NCBI GenBank assembly: GCA_003427395.1
Contig: BFEA01000285.1
Coordinates: 1,063,430 to 1,094,495, forward strand
Origin: Chara braunii
Taxonomy: Eukaryota > Streptophyta > Charophyceae > Charales > Characeae
Direction of reading: 5' to 3'
DNA length: 31,066 nucleotides
The translations under genes and the position numbers were made by a program. Shown here one piece after another: positions 18,748-28,054 of this stretch. Position 1 is the first letter of the stretch, and every line of letters starts with the position of its first letter. Under the pieces are notes generated by a model. That model had not been told where the DNA came from. It was given only the letters and a program-made list of their open reading frames with translations, and did no database searches.

Positions 18748-18785
18748 CTGTCTCTTATACACATCTAGATGTGTATAAGAGACAG
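18748..18785. other. Nextera transposase mosaic-end junction adapter (sequencing artefact)
   Basis: CTGTCTCTTATACACATCT (18748-18766) is followed directly by its reverse complement AGATGTGTATAAGAGACAG (18767-18785). These are the two 19-bp mosaic ends of the Tn5-based Nextera kit; placed back to back they are the circularisation junction of mate-pair libraries. This is not genomic DNA. Its translation (SYTHLDVYKRQ) is a peptide that appears as contamination in many predicted proteins. Confidence 0.98.
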
Positions 18786-18825
18786 GTGCTGGGATCTCTA
18801 TGGTGTAGGATGGTCCATCCTCTCC
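18786..18825. other. 40-bp pol fragment joined through the adapter
   Basis: Identical, base for base, to 8625-8664 in the integrase C-terminal region of element 2. It enters directly after the adapter and runs into the gap, so it is most likely the other end of a mate-pair read from some copy of that family, not sequence that belongs here. Confidence 0.85.
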
Positions 18826-19533
18826 NNNNNNNNNNNNNNNNNNNNNNNNNNNNNNNNNNNNNNNNNNNNNNNNNNNNNNNNNNNNNNNNNNNNNNNNNNN
18901 NNNNNNNNNNNNNNNNNNNNNNNNNNNNNNNNNNNNNNNNNNNNNNNNNNNNNNNNNNNNNNNNNNNNNNNNNNNNNNNNNNNNNNNNNNNNNNNNNNNN
19001 NNNNNNNNNNNNNNNNNNNNNNNNNNNNNNNNNNNNNNNNNNNNNNNNNNNNNNNNNNNNNNNNNNNNNNNNNNNNNNNNNNNNNNNNNNNNNNNNNNNN
19101 NNNNNNNNNNNNNNNNNNNNNNNNNNNNNNNNNNNNNNNNNNNNNNNNNNNNNNNNNNNNNNNNNNNNNNNNNNNNNNNNNNNNNNNNNNNNNNNNNNNN
19201 NNNNNNNNNNNNNNNNNNNNNNNNNNNNNNNNNNNNNNNNNNNNNNNNNNNNNNNNNNNNNNNNNNNNNNNNNNNNNNNNNNNNNNNNNNNNNNNNNNNN
19301 NNNNNNNNNNNNNNNNNNNNNNNNNNNNNNNNNNNNNNNNNNNNNNNNNNNNNNNNNNNNNNNNNNNNNNNNNNNNNNNNNNNNNNNNNNNNNNNNNNNN
19401 NNNNNNNNNNNNNNNNNNNNNNNNNNNNNNNNNNNNNNNNNNNNNNNNNNNNNNNNNNNNNNNNNNNNNNNNNNNNNNNNNNNNNNNNNNNNNNNNNNNN
19501 NNNNNNNNNNNNNNNNNNNNNNNNNNNNNNNNN
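18826..19533. other. Assembly gap, 708 undetermined bases
   Basis: A solid run of N. Frames spanning it are meaningless. Single undetermined bases also occur at 8583 and 20037. Confidence 0.99.
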
Positions 19534-19944
19534 CTCCCCCCCCTGCCCAATCCCAACCGTTCCTCCACCCGCTGCGCCCTGCTCCAGCTTCGATCCCTCC
19601 CCGATCGTGCACATGTGCAGGTGCACCCCGACCCCAATCCCACCCCCATCCCTCCTCTTTCGATCCCGATCTCCCTCCCTCCCGTCACCTCCACCCACTT
19701 CCCGCCCGCCAATTTCAAGCACTCTTTAACTCTCATTTCAAAGTTATTTTCATCCTTCTCTTGCTCGCTATCGGTTCCACCCTGCCCCCGACTTCCGCCC
19801 CCCCAATCGTCCTTCCCCCCCTCACCCGAATTCAAATTCCTCTGCGCACACGTGCGCAAGAGCTCCCTCCTTCCCCCGCCTCCCCCCTCCTCCCATGCCC
19901 CCCTTCCCGATTGGCCCCCAGCTCCGCGCACGTGCACGCCGGGA
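19534..19944. other. C-rich spacer with CACGTG palindromes
   Basis: Pyrimidine-biased DNA with GTGCACATGTGCAGGTGCAC near 19604, GCGCACACGTGCGC near 19846 and GCGCACGTGCACGC near 19926. It resembles the C-rich stretch left of the gap and may be a decayed rDNA spacer or expansion segment. No gene seen. Confidence 0.5.
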
Positions 19945-20180
19945 CGTTGGTGGGAGCGGCACATCTGGTAGAAGGTAACGCAGGTGTCCTTCGATGATCC
20001 CAACGAGATCAGCAATCTCGTGTGGAGCAAATGGGCNAAAGCTCATTTGATTTTGATTTCACGCACGAATACAAACTGTGAGAGCGTGGCCTATCGACCC
20101 TCAAGCGTTTCAGGACTTCAAGCTAGAGGTGTCAGGGATAACTAGCTTGTGGCAATCAAGCGTTCACAGCGACGCTGCTG
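19945..20180 (+). pseudogene. Degenerate 28S rRNA, domain V fragment
   Basis: GGAGCGGCACATCTGG, GGTAACGCAGGTGTCC, AATCTCGTGTGGA, AGCGTGGCCTATCGA, CTAGAGGTGTCAG, GGGATAACTAGCTTGTGGCA and TCAAGCGTTCA are domain V (peptidyl-transferase region) of eukaryotic 28S rRNA in correct order. About 12 bases that normally separate GTGTCAG from GGGATAAC are missing at about 20135. Differences from the usual plant sequence are almost all transitions. After 20180 similarity ends abruptly. Everything between the 18S tail and this point (5.8S and most of 28S) is absent even allowing for the gap, so this is a broken rDNA relic. Confidence 0.85.
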
Positions 20181-20869
20181 GTTACCGCCATCTTCACGGG
20201 CAATCATCATCATCGCCGCATTGTCAACATGATCATTGCCACGACCTCTCACCTTCATTGCTCGCATTCGATCCAGCTACCTCGTCGTTCCACGGGGGGA
20301 ATGATCGAGAAGACCCTTTAGGGGTTGATTGAAGACCTTTCTCGACTAGGAGGAAGGACCTTGATTGCTCCCGGCCGACCGGGAGCGTGGTATCGTCAAT
20401 CTATCTCCCTCTTACTAATCTCCTCCCTTCCCCTCGCCGATCTTTCTCAAAGATCTCATCTTTTTCCTCTTCTTTTATCTCCTCTCCCACCCCCCTTCTC
20501 TTCTCCACCCTCACACCTAATTGGTTGCATCATCCAAAATTTCTACTACGTGTGACACGTATCTTCCCTCTTTGTGCTTGCCAGACAATGCCGTCCATTC
20601 TGCAGTTCAAAATTTCAATCTAATTCGATAGGATTAATCTTCATCTTCTTTACTCCCAACTCCGTGATGGGAATTAATTTCGGCAGTCTTGTTCAAAAGT
20701 TACGCAGATTTCTATAGTTTCTTGATTTTTTTCGTTATTTAATTCAATTTTATTTCAGAAATTTGTGAAACAAATTTTGGAATTTACTAAATTCAATTCT
20801 TTTGATGTCGAATTTCCTTCTATTTTCTATCCCCCGTAAAATTTTGAAATTCTTCTATTGTGTGAGGAT
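20181..20869. other. No gene seen; AT-rich sequence with one hairpin
   Basis: Contains a perfect small hairpin at 20367-20386 (GCTCCCGG, CCGA, CCGGGAGC), a pyrimidine-rich stretch at 20395-20515 and AT-rich DNA at 20620-20860. Nothing recognisable. The left end of the plus-strand gypsy LTR lies somewhere near its right edge. Confidence 0.5.
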
Positions 20870-21887
20870 CAGGGTCCTCGGTAGGCCTATGGGGCCCTGC
20901 TTACAACATTACCCGCCCTAAGTGAAGGCGGAGGTGGCCGCCCTAAGTGAAGGCGGGCCTGGCTTTTTGCAAAAGGCCCTCGATTGTCAATTTCATAGGG
21001 TCCAGGCAGTTGCGACGCGCCAGTTGGTTGAGAGAAACACAGGCCGAGCAACAAAGACATTTCCACGGCCCTCCGGGCCTTTCCAAAGAATGCAGGCCCT
21101 GGGCGTAATTCGCAGCCTCATACAAATACAGTTGGGCGCCCAACCGAACGAGGCCCAGCAGCCCAGTAGCTGCCGTACGCAAGCAGCCTCCTCGGGCCTT
21201 CCGGAAGCTTCTGGACCCAGGCCAGTGCAGCCAGGCTGCGAGAGCAGGCCAACTCTTTCCATTAAGGAAAGAGCTCGGCCCTGGCTGCCTCATTCAGGCA
21301 CTCGCATGCTAACGGCGGCGCTGCTGGAGCAAAGGCTCGCGGTTGCTGGCTGGCGCTGAGAGGCGAGGTGCAGCACGTGCGGTCGTGCAGAGGAGCAGGG
21401 CGCTGCTAAGGGCAGCGCCATAGCCCAGCCACCATAGCTGGTGGGCTTGGACTACAGTGAAGCGCAGGGGTGGTCTTCGGGTGAAAGAGAGGACAGGTGT
21501 GGGTGTAGTCAGGGGATAGGTGAAGGATGATGATGATGATGATCATGTGAGGGCACTTACCTTGTATTGACAATGGTCTGCATGGGCGACATCTTCAAGT
21601 ACTTCAGGCTGCCGCTGATGTCAACAGTTGCATTGTCTTTTTGTAGTCTGTAGTAGCTGTGTAGGAGTAAGCTGGGCGCTGAGCGCCAAGTGTGAGTGTG
21701 AAGGGACTGGACTCATGTGCTGTGAGGAAAGAGTATGCTCGCCATGAACATTGGTTTTCAGTGCTACGAACCTCCATTGGTGCATTATTGGTACAATGCT
21801 GCTCTCTGGACACGGTGTGACTATTTGGCTTTCAATGTGATGGTGTGATCTGGAATTGTCATCTCCCTGTTACTTATTTTCCTTGCA
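20870..21887 (+). mobile_element. Probable 5' LTR of element 3
   Basis: Right edge set by TGCA three bases before the PBS. Near the left part a 19-bp hairpin unit CCGCCCTAAGTGAAGGCGG occurs twice, at 20913-20931 and 20938-20956. A short (GAT)n run lies at about 21528-21543. No clear TATA box seen. Frames here are short and unremarkable. Confidence 0.5.
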
Positions 21888-21890
21888 ATT

Positions 21891-21902
21891 TGGTATCAGA
21901 GC
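21891..21902 (+). promoter_or_regulatory. Primer-binding site, initiator-Met tRNA type (element 3)
   Basis: TGGTATCAGAGC followed by TGG, identical in its 12 bases to the element 2 site on the other strand. It fixes the direction of the element as plus. Confidence 0.92.
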
Positions 21903-23168
21903 TGGTTCATATTGCATTTCATTGGTTTTCCGCAATAGTTATTGGTGCTTCGCATGAGGTATGGGGCAGTGATAAAGCATTGGCGTTGAACATTAGGCGG
22001 CCCAGGGTAGAGTTGGCGCGCCAGGGAGCCATGTGGTGACATACGGGGTGTATGCTGGATGATGAGAACTCGCTGATGTGGCATATTAAGCCGATGTGGA
22101 ACCGCATTCTGTTGTTGGTTGTGCTGAGGCAAAGACCCGTCATCATAATTGCACATCAGGTTACCGGTGAGAAATATGTGGTTGGGGGCAGCATTTATGA
22201 GGTACGTTGCTCTCTTCCTTATCTAGCCTCTTCATCTCTTCTTACCGTGAGGAAGTGAGTTATGTCTTGAGAGTCCTCTCGATGTGAGGTGTCGCGAGCG
22301 CTCAACCTTAAGAGTCGACATTCTTCCTGGGCAGTAAGCTGGTGGGAGACGGGCGAAGCCTCTGAAGGGCCCTGGACGAAGCACTCGGGTCACGGTCACC
22401 ATTCCAACCCGCTGGGACTAGTACACGCATGCTTTGCCGCAAGTGCTTGGTTCTGCTGCTTGCGCAATAGAGGTCATGCAGGGCATGCCAACCCATTGAT
22501 AGACGCTTACCAAACCGTCTTTAAACATTTCTGGCTGGGGACTCGGAATTGAATCTGGTTGTGATCGTCGTCCTGTCTGCGACGTTAAATAATTCCTTAG
22601 GAGATGGGGGCTCTCCTTAAATCCCTCCTGATCAACCAGATCAACCGGGTGTAAGGCTCGTTGCATGCGAGGATAAATAAAGTGCAGGGGCTGGCATGTT
22701 CGGCGTTGACTTGGGGCACAGGGGTGGGCCGGATTGCACACCTTCAGACACGCTGCTCAACCAGATGCTCAGGAACGTTGACACAAAGTGACCACTCAAG
22801 AAGGATACAGGGGGAGGGGGGATTCCGGTAACTGTTCGCAGACGCAATCAACAGACAATCTGCCATCAAGCATACATGTCCAATAGGAGATGTTATTTTT
22901 ATTTTTGATTATCTAGTTGTTACAGACTTGACTAACAACTGACAGACAGCTAGAGACAAATTAGGTATTTGCTGTATTGCAATCTGTTCTAGGGTAATCT
23001 AAAAATAGATTTAATATATCCTTTAGGACCTGACATTAGTTGTTACTATATCACCTAACTATTTCTGTTCCAGCCGACCGAAATTAGTTGTGGTTTATAA
23101 TCGGTTGTGTGTCAGGCTAAGGTAGGATTCGGTGTGGATTCTAGTTTAGATCACACACACTGTAGCTC
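21903..23168 (+). other. Untranslated leader of element 3
   Basis: About 1.27 kb between PBS and gag with no supported gene. The block 22563-22635 matches element 2's leader (14577-14654, opposite strand): GTCCTGTCTGCGACG, TTAAATAATTCCT, GGAG, GGGG, TCTCCTTAAAT and CCTCCTGATCA in the same order. Within it AGGAGA and TCTCCT can pair. The part from about 22850 to 23160 is AT-rich. Confidence 0.6.
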
Positions 23169-24830
23169 ATGAGTGATGCAAGCACTAGTGAGGAGGTCCA
23201 GGAGACGAGAAAAGATTGCGGAGAGAGGCTAGAGAGAAAGCAGCGGCAAGGAGAGCGAGGGCAACTGAGGATAGTGCCAGGACTAGAGTTTCAGCTAGCA
23301 ACGGTGCAACCATGGCTACCTCATCTATGTCGCAAGTGTCTACACAGTCCACTTCGTCAGGAGTCAGTCAGAGTGGTTCTCAAGGGTCCATTAGTTAGAT
23401 TGCTAGCTTGCGAGTCAGCCAGCAGACTCAACTCACGCCGAAGGATTTAGAAATCCGGCAAGTAGAAGAGTTTCAGGATGAGCTACAGTGGCAGTTGGAC
23501 GAAGCAGAAGAGAGGAGAAGAAAAGCAATCCTGAGAAAAGCTAGACTAGGTAGTAGAAGAGAGGAGCTAGGCAGACTGGAAGGACTAGATGAGGCAGCAT
23601 TAGACCTTGCTATTTGTGTGCTGCGTAATGCTTTACTTTCAGTGGTTGAAGCGCAGAACGTCCAGCAGGAATTGCTGGCCGGATTGGTGGCAGGCCAGAA
23701 ACAATCCCTGTCTGAACTTCGGGCTCCTCGCACAGTGGTGAGGCAGCCGCAGTTTGTTGTAGTTCCCCCTGCGGGTGCGTGTCCTTCATCGATGCCGCAA
23801 CACACAGGGTCAACCTTTTCTCCTATGTTTGGCATACCCCCTCCAGGTGGTTTGGTAGCAACTAGTGGTCCGGTTCACAGAGTCTCAACCATACCATCTA
23901 CAACAGTAGTCACTACAGTCCCACTGTCAAGCCAGATCCAGGTTAGTGTGCAACAGGCTGTTTCAGTGGCTATGCAGCCGCTGCAGCAAGCCCCTGGGCC
24001 CATGCAACCTATGAAGTGGATGCCTAAGATACCTTTGATGAGTCCCAAGCCCTTCTCTGGATATAGGAAGAAGGAAGAGGACTTGGACACCTGGGTGAGG
24101 ACTATGCCTACTTATGTGAGGCACAAGCTCACAAGTCCAAAGCAGGAAGTGTGGTGGCTGCCTCCTTTTTAGAGGGGTCAGCAGCCCACTGGTTGAATGG
24201 CTTAGTGAAGCAGCAGGGCTACGGTCAAAACTTCGATGCCTGGGCACAGGCCCAGATATTGGAAGAGTTCGTACGGTCTGTGTATAACAGGTGGCATGAC
24301 CCGCAAGGGGCTTGGAAGGCCACCGATACTATCAACAACCTTTGTGCCGGTTCAAGGATGTTAGAGAGCTCACGGATACCGTAGAGCGACTACTCATGGT
24401 ACCTGGTGTGCGCTTTGACCAGCAGGTTCTCCTGACGGATTACCTAAGGTGCCTACCTACAGAGGTAAGGACCAAGCTGGTTGATGAGGCCTATGTCGAA
24501 TAGCTCACCTTCGCTTCTTTTAGTAAGAAAGCTCTGGATATAGAGGCAAAGATGGGATCTGCGCATAAGGCATCTCATGATGGTAGGAAGAGACTTCCCC
24601 AAGACGGGAAGAAGAGGGGTCGGTTGATGTTCGTTGACCATGATGGTCAAACGACAAAGATTGACGATTTCCCAGACCTTGGGGAGTTGACAGAGCAGGA
24701 TGGGGCCAGCGAGACTTCACTTAGGGCGGGCACGAGGCTTGCTGGGGGCCTTAGCCCAGAACATGTACATCACGGCAAGGCCCCTTTGAGGGCTCAATCC
24801 TCACACCAGCATTCAAACATTTGGAATTGA
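23169..24830 (+). pseudogene. Gag gene of element 3, multiply broken
   Basis: ATG at 23169 begins MSDASTSEEVQETRK; a frameshift near 23215 moves homology into the frame reading EKAAARRARATEDSARTR and MATSSMSQVSTQSTSSG. A TAG at 23396-23398 (plausibly from CAG) is followed by a Glu/Arg-rich coiled coil (EIRQVEEFQDELQWQLDEAEERRR), a Pro/Gln/Val-rich linker, and the gag domain start IPLMSPKPFSGYRKKEEDLD with TWVRTMPTYVRHKLTSP. One-base losses near 24151 and 24345 split the domain; FLEGSAAHWLNGLV, FVRSVYNRWHDPQGAW and ELTDTVERLLMVPGVRFDQQ continue in other frames. A further TAG at 24501-24503 interrupts VDEAYVE before LTFASFSKKALDIEAKMG. No zinc knuckle follows; the element is cut off. Confidence 0.85.
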
Positions 24831-25268
24831 CAACATGCAAGGCTAGCGTAAGGTACCACTTCACTACATCAACTTGATGAAGAAGCTCGTCCTTCACCTC
24901 TCTCCTTTGCCCACCAGCCATACTGCCTGGATGCCTCCCCTTTCACATGCCCTTGATGAAAAGAGAAAAAGAGAGTTTGCTCTATTACCCATTGCTTTGA
25001 GAAGACCATCCATGCATAGCACCCCACAAAGAGCTTGCACCACGACAAACAAATAGATAGAGCATACGTGAGATTGGGGTGCAGAGTAGTCTTGGCCAGT
25101 CAGCTCAAATACATGAATGTGCCTCTATGGATGGTCTCTCTCCATCAGCTTCGTCCTCACTGCCCTCTCTCTCTGTGTCCAAGGTCTCATTCCTCCCACA
25201 TTTCCTCCCACATTATCTGGACATGGCTACTCCATATGGGCCTCCAGCGCCGTTGACTACTACTATCA
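24831..25268. other. No gene seen
   Basis: Unique-looking DNA after the truncated gag. Frames are short and without known motifs. If the dynein gene is intact this would be intron, but there is no upstream exon in the window to show it. Confidence 0.4.
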
Positions 25269-25682
25269 GCCAGAATCACAATTAGCAAAGGTCGCAATCT
25301 TTAAGCAGCACTCCAGAGTATCTCCAAGTAGCGCAGCAGCACTTCTGCATGGACTCCCAGTGAATAGGTAGTGACTGCTTTCTTAGGTGCGCTTCTGTAC
25401 TCACTGATCCGCCTCCCAGGCTCCTTCTGCTGGTATGGGTTGGTTCCCTTACCTTTGTTTGATGCTTTCGGAAGCCAGAATCATGATAAGCACAGGTTGC
25501 AATATCTCTAAGCAGCACTCAAGAGTATCTCCAAGTAGTGCAGCAGCACTTCCACATTGACTCCCAGTGAATAGGTAGTGACTGCTTCCCCAAGCGGGCT
25601 TTTGTCCTTCTGTATCCGCCTTCCAGGCTCCTTCTGCTGGTTATGGGTTGGTTCCCTTGCCTTTGCTTGTTGCTTCTGAAAG
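25269..25682. repeat. Tandem duplication, period 205 bp
   Basis: Copy one starts GCCAGAATCAC at 25269, copy two GCCAGAATCAT at 25474. Shared landmarks in order: AAGCAGCACTC, AGAGTATCTCCAAGTAG, GCAGCAGCACTTC, GACTCCCAGTGAATAGG, TAGTGACTGCTT and CAGGCTCCTTCTGCTGG. Followed at 25700-25790 by short GGACTGACTGACACTTGG repeats. Confidence 0.85.
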
Positions 25683-26888
25683 TTCGAGGATTTTCCTTGG
25701 ACTTGGCTGCTGGACTGGACTGACTGACACTTGGACTAATGACTTCTGCTTGACTGGGCTGACTGACACTTGGCCAAACAACTACTGCTCTCTTGGATGA
25801 ACCCAGTTGTGTCTACGTGAAAACAGTGTTTTCAACCCATTACTGTTATTTACCATGGACTTCCTACAACATCCTACTTAAACCACCAGTACACGGACCC
25901 AGCCTTGCAGTCGGAAACTTGTCGCCACAAGAAAACGAGGCTGAAATGTCAAACGTTGGGCCTGCCGTTGATAAATTAGATTGGCGGTCACTATTTCGTT
26001 TCGCGGTCCCTGAATTCAAGGTGTCAGGCACGCATCTCAGAGGCCATGTACTGGTGCTTCAAAACTAACCTAGCTGGCATCTGCAAACATTATATTAGAA
26101 AAGGTAGTCTTCTTAGCATTCACGAATATTGTACACACGGCTGGGGACTCAAGACTGGCACTCAGGAGCGGGACTCGAGACTGGGACTTGGGACGGGGGC
26201 TTGGGACTGGGACCATGGCTGCAGCTCTGAAATCTTTTCATCTCTAAGCAAACTGCAGAAATCTCGAACTGCTTGCTGTGTGAGTCATTGCAGGACATAA
26301 AATTCACTGGCATGATTTCAAAGGTTGCCGAAGGCTAGGACAAGTCTTAGACTGAACCTCTGAATGAATAGTCTAATGAATCCAGAATAACGGTTGAACA
26401 AAAAGTCTTTTCACTCGGCCATGCTGCAAGTCCATGTGAGTTAAGGGTTGAGAAGCATTTGACAGCCGTTGGATAGTGCTGTCATAATCTCTTCCGGACG
26501 AAGTTCCTGGTTGAGCCTCTGCTTGTGCAACAGTGCAAGTGTAAGTGGTGGTTGGGTTATGGCTTTTCACTGCAAATCTATGTATAAGTCTTAGGAACAG
26601 GATAGAATATATTCTGTTCTTGCAGCTTCTTAGTGCTTTCCACTATTTTGCTTGCCTTGTTAACCACCGGCATAAGTGAGCAGTCCAGAGGAGGAGAGCA
26701 AAAATTTATCCCTATAGCTTGCGAAATCTGACATTGTCAACTATTACACATGTGGACATTGCTGTACATGAGGAGGAAACAAAGAGAACGGTAGAATTGC
26801 TCAGCAATTGATTGCCAGTATTAATTAGCATGCCTTGTCTGTTGCTGATTAAGTATTGTCAAGTGTGGCCCGTTTTTCTTTATGCCAG
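25683..26888. other. No gene seen; short GGGACT repeats
   Basis: Probably intron 5' of the dynein exon. At about 26150-26210 a degenerate run of GGGACT, GAGACT and GGGACTT words forms a small minisatellite. The last 20 bases (CCCGTTTTTCTTTATGCCAG) are a good polypyrimidine tract and splice acceptor. Confidence 0.5.
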
Positions 26889-27068
26889 ATAAGTGTAAAG
26901 GTTGTCCTGCTCAACTTCATGATCACGCAAGATGGTTTGGAGGATCAGATTCTTGGAATGGTTGTTGCCAAGGAAAGGCCAGACCTTGAGGAGGAGAAGA
27001 CACAGCTAGTGATCCTGAGTTCTCTCAATAAGCGCCAGCTCAAGCAGATTGAGGACAAGATCATCGAG
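26889..27068 (+). CDS. Internal exon of an axonemal dynein heavy chain (inner-arm type)
   Basis: A 180-bp, phase-0 exon between a splice acceptor (TATGCCAG, 26881-26888) and a donor (GAG then GTGAGC, 27069). It encodes 60 residues with LLNFMITQDGLEDQILGMVV, AKERPDLEEEK and NKRQLKQIEDKIIE. This is the highly conserved segment after the stalk in the AAA5-side motor region of dynein heavy chains (ATP-binding dynein motor region D5 in family databases). The AKERP-LEEEK and NK-QLK-IEDKI wording fits axonemal inner-arm chains better than outer-arm or cytoplasmic ones. The full protein is over 4,000 residues, so the rest of the gene must lie outside, with introns over 2 kb here. Such genes are needed for flagellar beating, in plants only in swimming sperm. 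No stop or frameshift in the exon. Confidence 0.85.
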
Positions 27069-27518
27069 GTGAGCCTCCTCTGCACAAATTGTCTCCCTGA
27101 CACTGAATATGTTTTTTGAAAGTAGTTAATCACCCCTGAAATTACGCGCTACAGCTAACAGCAATCTCCAGAAGAATTTATATGCTTTATCCCATGTAAC
27201 ATAACCAAAGGTATCATAGGCCTTCGGTGCCCAAGGGGTGACCATGCCAGGAAATAAACGTACCACGGAGGGCACTTGACATAATCATCCCCATGTCTGT
27301 TCTTCTCAAACGTCCCTTCCATTTCTTCTTCTTCGCCATCTATCGTCTTTGCGACATGTGTGCAATAGGGAAGTAAGGAAGGAAGAGTGCAGGAGATGAT
27401 TCAAAGACAGAGACTCCACTGGCAGCAGAATGAGAATGAAGAGCAGAAAGGGGAGGAAGGAAAAGGGAAGAAAGGAAGAGAAGCGGCTGAGGGAGAAAAA
27501 GAGAAATGGCCTGGAATC
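27069..27518. other. Intron sequence 3' of the dynein exon, no other gene seen
   Basis: Starts with the splice donor GTGAGC. I looked for the next conserved dynein stretch (normally LSSSEGNILEDE-like right after this exon) in all forward frames to the window end and did not find it, so the intron is at least 4 kb if the gene is intact. A purine-rich run lies at 27366-27535. Confidence 0.5.
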
Positions 27519-28054
27519 AAAGAAAGCATGCACGCCCCAAGCAGGCTAGCTCAGTTGGTTGAGCATGTAAGTGGAATTCAGGAGGTTGTGGGTTCGATTA
27601 ACACGCCGTCCATTCTGTCCCCCGCGCCACCCTGTGGTACGCTTCGGGTTCACCAGCAGAGATAATTGGCTTGGGCCTCATGGCTAGTTGTGGAAGTTGT
27701 TGCAGGCTTTCCAGCCCCTGCCAGGCGTTAGGAGCCTGGGTGCTGCTTCCTGTACAGAGCAGAGTAGGGAAGAAGGTCCATATTTTACCATTTCTCCAAA
27801 ATTTTCTGGTGATGGCACGACGCGCCGCTTCAATTCCTTGATATGATATGTGACCTGTTTCACAACTTTTAAGACCATATTTTCCAAAACAAAGTTGTGC
27901 CGCCGTGTGGGAGCCTATGCTTCTTCCTTTCTGATATTTACGAAATTTTGTACGTTATACGCAAAAAAGACAAAAGAAAAAGCTGCCCCCCATATGAGGA
28001 GAAGTACAGCCTCTTTATAAGGAAAAAAGAGAGAAAGAAAGAAAGCATGCACGC
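27519..28054 (+). mobile_element. tRNA-derived SINE, 502 bp, with 17-bp target-site duplication
   Basis: The head at about 27540 is tRNA-like: A box TAGCTCAGTTGG (27547-27558) and B box GGTTCGATTAA (27591-27601), spacing as in a tRNA gene. The body runs to an A-rich tail (28020-28037). The element (27536-28037) is flanked by identical 17-bp repeats AAAGAAAGCATGCACGC at 27519-27535 and 28038-28054, the footprint of LINE-mediated insertion. Length is large for a SINE and the body has TTTT runs near 27783 and 27802 that could stop Pol III early, so part of the body may be unusual. It sits in the dynein intron, same strand as the exon. Confidence 0.75.

Larger units (their letters stand above)
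20870..24830 (+). mobile_element. 5' half of a plus-strand gypsy element (element 3)
   Basis: A probable LTR ending in TGCA at 21884-21887 is followed by a Met-tRNA PBS (21891-21902), a 1.27-kb leader and a broken gag gene. Pol and the 3' LTR are missing; recognisable sequence stops at about 24830. The left LTR boundary is a guess because no second copy is present. The shared leader block shows relationship to element 2, although the gag proteins are quite different in their N-terminal parts. Confidence 0.75.

Noticed and set aside
18490-20030. Frames of about 400 codons on both strands across the gap
   Set aside because: They consist mostly of undetermined bases plus the adapter translation; no real coding sequence.
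25793-26068. 91-codon frame upstream of the dynein exon as a possible further dynein exon
   Set aside because: No similarity to any dynein heavy-chain segment I know, and no convincing splice sites.
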